Part shown: piece by piece, positions 5,560 through 10,735 of the stretch
Position numbering within the stretch: position 1 is the stretch's first letter
How the letters are laid out: each line of letters starts with the position of its first letter
Assembly (NCBI GenBank): GCA_946405485.1
Contig: CAMJHJ010000069.1
Location: forward strand, 1 to 10,735
Source of the DNA: an uncultured Bacteroidales bacterium
Lineage (GTDB): Bacteria; Bacteroidota; Bacteroidia; Bacteroidales; UBA932
DNA: 10,735 nucleotides
Direction of reading: 5' to 3'
Translations under genes and position numbers: made by a program
Notes under the pieces: generated by a model
Database searches by the model: none
Told to the model about the DNA's origin: nothing
Seen by the model: the letters and a program-made list of their open reading frames with translations, nothing else

Positions 5560-8292
5560 ATGAAAAAGAGAATGATCTTCATCGCGGCCATTCTTTCGTC
5601 CGTCCTGTCCTTCGCCCAGCCGCAGAGAGGCCCTCAGGACTGGCCCAACTTCAAGCGATACGAGGAGAAGAACGCCGCGCTCGCCGAGGCCCCGCTCCTG
5701 GTGCTGATGGGCGACTCGATCACCGACTTCTGGTACGACAACGACCCCGACTTCTTCGAGAAGAACAACTTCGCGGGCCGCGGCATCAGCGGTCAGACCG
5801 CAAGCCAGATGCATGCCCGCTTCATGCAGGATGTCGTTCGTCTCAAGCCCAAGGCCGTTGCGATTATGGCGGGAACCAACGATCTCTGCCAGAACATGGC
5901 TTCCCAGGCCTATTATCCCGACCAGACCATCTATGACAACATTGTAGCGATGTGCGAGCTGGCGGAGGCCGCCGGCATCAAGGTCCTCCTCTGCTCCATC
6001 ACTCCTTGCGCGCACTACATGATCCTTCCCGACATCGACGCCGGTTCCATCATCGAAGCTTTCAACGCACGCCTGAAGGCCTACGCGGACACGCAAAAGA
6101 ACGTAACATACGTGGACTACTTCACTCCGCTCGCCAATGCCGAGAAAGGTCTGAACGACGACTCTTCCTACGACGGAATCCACCCCGCCGTCAACATCTA
6201 CGACGATATGGAGCGGATTCTCGTGGACGCGCTGAAGAAATCCTTGAAACTCAAGAAGCAGGCGTTCTACACCCTTCCTTCCGACGAGGCGGACCGCCGC
6301 AAGGTCGCCGCCGATGCCGAGCGGAAGGAGAAGAAACAGCCCATGAACTTCTCCGAGACGGTCGAGATGCTGAACCGTATGAGAAGCGGACGACAAATGC
6401 AGACGGAAGGCGGCGCCAGGCCGTCCGGCCAGGGAAATCCCGACAAGCCCAACGTCTCGGCGGGACGCCTCGATTTCTACCCGGGTTTTAAATCCGACGC
6501 CGGACTTGTCACGCCTCGAAACGTCTATGTCTGGCTTCCGGACAACTACTCGACGCAGAAAAAGTACGCCGTCGTGTACATGAGCGACGGCCAGAACCTT
6601 TTCGACGCCGAAAAGATGTTCAACCACCAGGAATGGTGCGTTGACGAAGTCTTTGGCCGCCTTCTCGGGGAAGGGAAGATCCAGGATTGCATCGTCGTCG
6701 GCGTTGCCAACGCCTCCCGTACGAGGAGTCAGGAATACTTCCCCCAGGATGTCTTCGACCGCTATTCTCCCGCGTTGAAGGAGTATGCGGAGAGCAAGAG
6801 AATGGGCGAAGAAGACCTCCTCGGCAACAACTACCTCAAGTTCCTCGTCGAAGAGCTGAAACCCTTCATCGACAAGACCTACTCGACGCTCACGGACAGG
6901 GACCACACCTTCCACATGGGATCGAGCATGGGCGGCCTGATCTCCACCTATGCCGTCGCCAAGTATCCGGAAGTGTTCGGCGGTGCGGGGTGCCTCTCAA
7001 CCCACTCCGTCCTCTACATCACCAATTATGGTGCGGAGGAGGAGTCCATCGACGCGGCAAACCAGTGTTACGTCGACTACCTGAAGGCGACGCTCAAGCC
7101 CAATGGCGCCAAGATCTACATGGACCGCGGTGACCAGACACTCGACGCCCAGTACCCCAAGTATCAAGATCGCCTGGACAAAATGTTCCGGGAGGCGGGC
7201 TGGGACGACGCCCACTATGTCAGCAAAGTTTACCCGGGCCATTCCCATGTCGAAGGGTCCTGGGCTTCGCGTCTGGAAGTACCCGTTCTCTTTTTACTCG
7301 GGAAATCAAAGGAACCTCAGATTGAATCCAAGGCAGACCGGTCGACGGTAGAGTTCGTCGTCCGCGACGGCAAGCCCATCTTGATGGATATCTATCAGTT
7401 CAAAGACCAGAAGACCGAAGGCAAGCGTCCGGTGTTCATTTATTCTTTCGGTGGCGCCTGGGCGATGGGCTCCCGGATCGACGCTCTTTGCAACCCGCTT
7501 TATGACCATCTCTGCGAGAAAGGCTGGGTTTGCGTTGCGATAGACTATCGTCTCGGTTCTGCCCGCGGAAGGGACGGGAAACCGCTCATGACCCCTCCGG
7601 AGGGGTATAATCCCTTCCAGTACTCGATCGACATCGGCGTAGAGGACATTTACGCGGCGACAAACTGGCTTATCCGGCACGCGGACGAGTACAACATCGA
7701 CCCTGGAAAAATCGTCATCAGCGGCAGCAGCGCCGGCGCGATCAACAGCATGAACGCCGAGTATTACATCTGCACCGGCCACCAGATTGCGAAGGACAAC
7801 CTTCCCGATGGTTTCAACTATGCCGGCGTGATTCCCATGGCGGGAGCCGTCTATCTGACGGGAGAGAACGACACTGAACTCAAGTGGGAAAAGAAGCCTT
7901 GCCCCATGTGTTTCTTCCACGGTTCGGCCGACCCTACCGTGACTTTCGATGTGGAGCGCGGCCCCGCCCGTCACGGCTTCGGCCCGTATTACGTCAGCCA
8001 GCAGCTCTATGCGATGGACGTCCCGTACATGCTTTTCGAGTACGCCGGCGGCGACCATTGCATGGCCCTCCTTCCGTTGAAATGGTTCTGGAATGAGATC
8101 GATTCGTTCATGGACCGGATCGTCCTCGGTGGCCAGGACATCAAGATGCACAGCGTGGAACGGTCGTCGAAGCCCCGTACCGACGCCAACTGGCTCGATA
8201 CCGTCCGTCCGGGACAGTATGAGGCCGTGAACCGCATGCGCGGTCAGCGCGGCGCCCCCGGCGCGCCGCGGCAGGGAGCTCCTCAAAGATAG
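5560..8292 (+). CDS. Secreted three-domain esterase: SGNH hydrolase, CE1-like esterase, alpha/beta hydrolase
   Basis: A 910-residue exported protein (signal peptide 1-19, cleavage near SFA-Q) that joins three hydrolase modules in one unbroken frame. Module 1, about 30-235, is an SGNH/GDSL hydrolase with all blocks: GDS with Ser53, Gly76 in GRGISG, GTND with Asn107, and DGIHP with Asp206 and His208. A charged, Pro/Gly-rich linker (about 240-300) leads to module 2, about 305-585, an esterase D/CE1-like domain with GSSMGG (Ser456), DRGDQTLD (522-529, probable acid) and HSHVEGSW (probable His563). Module 3, about 595-855, is a BD-FAE/esterase-lipase-like alpha/beta hydrolase with GSSAGA (Ser724), Asp791 in HGSADP and His833 in GGDH. 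Its oxyanion loop reads SFGGAW in place of the usual HGG. The tail from 893 is Gly/Pro/Arg/Gln-rich. I chose the ATG at 5560 over the TTG at 5551, because it begins a standard signal peptide. Likely removes several acyl types, such as acetyl or hydroxycinnamoyl, from one substrate. Confidence 0.9.
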   Translation: MKKRMIFIAAILSSVLSFAQPQRGPQDWPNFKRYEEKNAALAEAPLLVLMGDSITDFWYDNDPDFFEKNNFAGRGISGQTASQMHARFMQDVVRLKPKAVAIMAGTNDLCQNMASQAYYPDQTIYDNIVAMCELAEAAGIKVLLCSITPCAHYMILPDIDAGSIIEAFNARLKAYADTQKNVTYVDYFTPLANAEKGLNDDSSYDGIHPAVNIYDDMERILVDALKKSLKLKKQAFYTLPSDEADRRKVAADAERKEKKQPMNFSETVEMLNRMRSGRQMQTEGGARPSGQGNPDKPNVSAGRLDFYPGFKSDAGLVTPRNVYVWLPDNYSTQKKYAVVYMSDGQNLFDAEKMFNHQEWCVDEVFGRLLGEGKIQDCIVVGVANASRTRSQEYFPQDVFDRYSPALKEYAESKRMGEEDLLGNNYLKFLVEELKPFIDKTYSTLTDRDHTFHMGSSMGGLISTYAVAKYPEVFGGAGCLSTHSVLYITNYGAEEESIDAANQCYVDYLKATLKPNGAKIYMDRGDQTLDAQYPKYQDRLDKMFREAGWDDAHYVSKVYPGHSHVEGSWASRLEVPVLFLLGKSKEPQIESKADRSTVEFVVRDGKPILMDIYQFKDQKTEGKRPVFIYSFGGAWAMGSRIDALCNPLYDHLCEKGWVCVAIDYRLGSARGRDGKPLMTPPEGYNPFQYSIDIGVEDIYAATNWLIRHADEYNIDPGKIVISGSSAGAINSMNAEYYICTGHQIAKDNLPDGFNYAGVIPMAGAVYLTGENDTELKWEKKPCPMCFFHGSADPTVTFDVERGPARHGFGPYYVSQQLYAMDVPYMLFEYAGGDHCMALLPLKWFWNEIDSFMDRIVLGGQDIKMHSVERSSKPRTDANWLDTVRPGQYEAVNRMRGQRGAPGAPRQGAPQR

Positions 8293-8298
8293 TGGAAT

Positions 8299-9240
8299 AT
8301 GAAAAGAATCATCACTTCATTCGCTTTTGTCCTGTGCGCGACCAGTGTCTTTGCACAGGCCGAGAAGATCCGTCTTTACGACGGTCCGGCTCCCGGTTCC
8401 GAGAAATGGACTCAGGAGGAAACGCTTTTCGAGTATACCACTCCCATGAACCCCGGCGAGGTGGGCGAATGCATCGTCAACGTCGTCCATCCCGAACTGT
8501 GGGCATACCTTCCCGCGAAAGGCACCGAAACCGGCGCGGCGATCGTGGTCTGTCCCGGCGGCGGATTTACGGCCTTGTCCTGGCATCAAGAAGGGCCCAA
8601 TGTCGCGAAGTGGTTCGCCGCTCACGGAATCGCAGCCTTCGTCCTGAAATACCGAATCGCCTTCTCCGGCGGTGACTATGAGGAGATGAAATATGTCGTG
8701 GACCATTCCTATGGCAACCAAGGACGTGACGCCCGTATGCGGGAACTCACGGAGAAACACGCCAAAATCGCCGAGGAGCAGGGCTACGACCGCAGCATGG
8801 CCTGGGACGACGGCAGGGTGGCGATCGCCTACATCCGCAAGAATGCGGAAAAGTACGGCGTCAATCCCAACGCGATCGGGATCATCGGCTTCTCTGCGGG
8901 CGGCAACATCGTCTACCACGTTGCGCTCGACCACGACGAGATGAGCCGCCCCGACTTCCTCGGGATGATCTATCCGGCGTGGTTCGGGTCCGAGGTCCCG
9001 GCCGATCCGATGCCGCTCTTTCTGGCGGCCAGCACTTCCGAGGCGTCTTCCGCAAATGGATTCGGAGACATGCCCGCGCTCTACAACGCCTGGAACAAAA
9101 CCCGACAGCCTTTAGAGGTTCATTCTTTTATGAGAGGGTTTCACGGGTTCGGATATCGCGACAACGGGCAGTCGGTCTACATCTGGACAACGCTGATGTA
9201 CAACTTCCTCGACAACTGTAACTTGCTGAACAAAAAATGA
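8299..9240 (+). CDS. Secreted alpha/beta hydrolase (acetyl-esterase-like)
   Basis: A 313-residue exported hydrolase with a type I signal peptide (1-19, cleavage after VFA). The fold is that of the esterase/lipase or BD-FAE-like families common in xylan and pectin loci. Visible landmarks are the oxyanion loop CPGGGF (85-90), the nucleophile elbow GFSAGG with Ser199, and the terminal His282 in GFHGFG. Where relatives usually have the acid in an 'xDDP' turn after the LFLA strand, this protein reads AASTSEASS (243-251), so the Asp is absent and Glu248 is the only acidic residue in reach. An insertion of about 40 residues (roughly 124-165) after the third core strand probably forms a lid. It starts 6 bases after the three-domain esterase, and its stop overlaps the next start, so it is co-translated with both. 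Substrate unknown; deacylation of a sugar ester is most likely. Confidence 0.87.
   Translation: MKRIITSFAFVLCATSVFAQAEKIRLYDGPAPGSEKWTQEETLFEYTTPMNPGEVGECIVNVVHPELWAYLPAKGTETGAAIVVCPGGGFTALSWHQEGPNVAKWFAAHGIAAFVLKYRIAFSGGDYEEMKYVVDHSYGNQGRDARMRELTEKHAKIAEEQGYDRSMAWDDGRVAIAYIRKNAEKYGVNPNAIGIIGFSAGGNIVYHVALDHDEMSRPDFLGMIYPAWFGSEVPADPMPLFLAASTSEASSANGFGDMPALYNAWNKTRQPLEVHSFMRGFHGFGYRDNGQSVYIWTTLMYNFLDNCNLLNKK
9237..9240 (+). other. ATGA stop/start overlap
   Basis: The bases ATGA contain the start codon of the ceramidase-family gene (9237-9239) and the TGA stop of the preceding hydrolase (9238-9240). This arrangement usually means translational coupling, and it supports joint expression of the two proteins. 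Confidence 0.8.
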
Positions 9241-10601
9241 ATAGAAGAATCATACTCATCGTAGTCGCCAGCGCCGCGCTGATGCTTTGCGGCCGGGCGT
9301 TCGCGGCGGAATCCGTCCGTGGCCAACTGATGGCCGGCGCAGCCAAGGTGGATGTTACTCCGGCCGATGACCAGCTCGGGCGGAATTCGTATGGCGTTTT
9401 GGACCGCACGCATGTACGGGCCATCGTTTTCACGAACGGACAGACCGTCGCCGGCCTGGCCAATGTGGATGGGAACACCAACCAGCGTGTCATCGACGCC
9501 GTCAACGAGCGGCTTGAGAAAGACCTCGGCATCCATCCGGGAAACATCATCTACAACGGCACGCACTGTCATTCAACCGGCACCGTTCCTCAGGACGAAC
9601 TGATCGAGCGGACATATCAGGCGGTCCGGAAGGCCTATGAGAACATGGTTCCCGCGAAGGTGGGTTACGGCAGCGGCGTGAGCTACCTGAACGTGAAGCG
9701 CGATTTATTCGACCCCGAACGCGGAACGTGGTGGGAAGGCCCCGATTATGACGGCAAGTCGGACAAGACCGTCGCCGTCATCTATTTCGAAAGCCTGGAG
9801 GGCAAGCCGATCGCGACCTACTACAACTACGCGATGCATGCGGTGATTACCGGTCAGTTGGACATGATTACCGGCGACTTCCCGGGGCAGTCCGAGAAGT
9901 ACATCGAAAGCCGCTATGGCGATGATTTCGTGGCAGTTTTCGCCTCTGGCGCCGCTGGGGACCAGAATCCGCTCTATTTCCAGCAGACCTTCGACCTGCG
10001 CGACATCCGCATCGCGGATTACGCCAAGCGGGGCGAGGACATCTCCAACCGGATGCCTCCGGGCGGCGTCGGCCTGGACCGCAACGACCCTGAGGTGCAC
10101 CGCTTGATGGAGGAGCAGAAGAAAATGGCGGAGAGCTATGGACAGCTGCTCGGCGAGGAAGTGAAGTACGTCATCATGATGATGCGCCGTTTCGAGACGG
10201 ATGTCACGCTGTCCTGCGCGCGCCGGGTCATCAGCTGTCCGGGCCGTCGCCAGACCAACGGTGGCGACCGCGCCGGCTATGCGGGCGAGTATGAGGACGC
10301 CGATCCGATCAAGCTCGAGTTAGGCCTGCTGATGCTCGATGAAATCCCCGTGTGCGCAGTCGCGGGGGAGGTGTACAACCAGATTGCCATGGACCTGAAG
10401 AGCAAATCTCCCTATGCCTACACGATCATGACGACCGTGGCCGACGGCCACAGCGACTGGGGCGGTTACATCCCGGACGACGAATCCTACGGCGCCCAGG
10501 TCTTCGAGGTTCTTGGCTCGCGCTACAAGCAGGGATATGCCCAGAAGGCCATCGTGGACACCTTCCTGGATATGATCCACGAGGCGACGCACGGCCGCTA
10601 A
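9237..10601 (+). CDS. Secreted neutral/alkaline ceramidase-family protein, N-terminal domain only
   Basis: A 454-residue exported protein (signal peptide about 1-23, AFA-A) of the neutral/alkaline non-lysosomal ceramidase family (Pfam PF04734). The metal-site motifs are recognisable: NGTHCHS (108-113), the first zinc-His region; YNYAMHAV with His201; AGEVYNQ with Glu378; and GGYIPDDESYGAQ with Tyr411. These match the pattern of zinc ligands His, His, Glu, Tyr described for the Pseudomonas aeruginosa enzyme. The nucleophile loop differs, though. It reads GDQNP (241-245), with Asn244 where true ceramidases have the Ser of GDVSP. The C-terminal Ig-like domain of bacterial ceramidases is also missing; those proteins are around 650 residues or longer. 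It is therefore probably a zinc hydrolase on another ester or amide, not a ceramidase. It is the last gene of the operon, with a 4-base overlap with the previous gene. Confidence 0.85.
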   Translation: MNRRIILIVVASAALMLCGRAFAAESVRGQLMAGAAKVDVTPADDQLGRNSYGVLDRTHVRAIVFTNGQTVAGLANVDGNTNQRVIDAVNERLEKDLGIHPGNIIYNGTHCHSTGTVPQDELIERTYQAVRKAYENMVPAKVGYGSGVSYLNVKRDLFDPERGTWWEGPDYDGKSDKTVAVIYFESLEGKPIATYYNYAMHAVITGQLDMITGDFPGQSEKYIESRYGDDFVAVFASGAAGDQNPLYFQQTFDLRDIRIADYAKRGEDISNRMPPGGVGLDRNDPEVHRLMEEQKKMAESYGQLLGEEVKYVIMMMRRFETDVTLSCARRVISCPGRRQTNGGDRAGYAGEYEDADPIKLELGLLMLDEIPVCAVAGEVYNQIAMDLKSKSPYAYTIMTTVADGHSDWGGYIPDDESYGAQVFEVLGSRYKQGYAQKAIVDTFLDMIHEATHGR

Positions 10602-10735
10602 TTACAGTTCTTTGCTCCGGTTGAACTCATCGAGCTGCCTGAAGCAGCAGTCGTTCAGGATGCCTTGCAGCGGGCGGTCGAAGTTGTTGCGGATGCGGCA
10701 GTCGTAGTCGAAGATGAAGCACTCGCCGTTTTCGG
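10602..10735 (-). CDS. Unrecognised protein, C-terminal fragment
   Basis: The reverse strand is open from the window edge to a TAA at 10604-10602 and encodes the last 43 full codons of a protein. The end reads FNRSKEL before the stop. The fragment is charged and polar, with three Cys in two places (DYDCRIR and NDCCF), and no membrane segment. I do not recognise a family. It is probably a real gene: it fills the space up to the last operon gene exactly, and its codon use (GAC, CGC, ATC, CTG) resembles that of the neighbours. Its stop directly abuts the stop at 10599-10601, so the two genes converge tail to tail with no room for a separate terminator. Confidence 0.6.
   Translation of the reverse strand, partial: ENGECFIFDYDCRIRNNFDRPLQGILNDCCFRQLDEFNRSKEL

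Noticed and set aside
5059..6915. A 618-codon open frame on the minus strand across the kinase and the three-domain esterase
   Set aside because: It runs antisense to two genes with complete catalytic motifs, crosses their boundary, and its translation is Val/Gly/Arg/His-rich with no domain; GC-rich codon bias creates such shadows.
1..10735. CRISPR arrays, insertion sequences, tRNA or rRNA genes, attachment sites
   Set aside because: Reading both strands showed no repeated spacer-repeat pattern, no transposase, no terminal inverted repeats and no tRNA-like or rRNA-like segment; nearly all bases are accounted for by coding sequence.

Overview
The window is about 10.7 kb of GC-rich, densely coding DNA that looks like a member of the Bacteroidota, probably a gut or rumen Bacteroidales. 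The reasons are two promoters of the Bacteroidetes type (TTTG at -33 and TAnnTTTG at -7), starts preceded by A/T-rich leaders instead of Shine-Dalgarno sequences, a lipoprotein carbohydrate esterase, and gene families typical of polysaccharide and glycoside utilisation loci. No 16S or marker gene is present, so the assignment is an inference.

Layout. Positions 1-218 hold most of a GlsB/YeaQ-type small membrane protein on the minus strand. A roughly 105-base divergent gap (219-323) carries one promoter for it and one, overlapping, for the plus strand. Positions 324-10601 are one uninterrupted plus-strand run of seven genes with gaps of 1-10 bases or a 4-base overlap, so they are probably one operon: a type B carboxylesterase lipoprotein, a secreted GH13 glycosidase, an MFS sugar importer, a PfkB-family (fructokinase-like) kinase, a 910-residue protein with three different esterase folds in series, a secreted alpha/beta hydrolase, and a secreted protein of the neutral ceramidase family. 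From 10602 to the end is the C-terminus of an unrecognised minus-strand gene whose stop codon directly abuts that of the last operon gene.

How the genes could work together (inference). Five of the seven products carry export signals and together contain six predicted hydrolytic esterase/ceramidase/glycosidase units acting outside the cytoplasm. The remaining two are an inner-membrane sugar porter and a cytoplasmic sugar kinase. This reads as a pathway that strips acyl groups from a decorated alpha-glucoside, splits the glucoside with GH13, imports a monosaccharide and phosphorylates it. Because the kinase resembles fructokinases, acylated sucrose or another fructose-containing glucoside is an attractive but unproven substrate. 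No SusC/SusD pair, sensor or regulator lies within the window.
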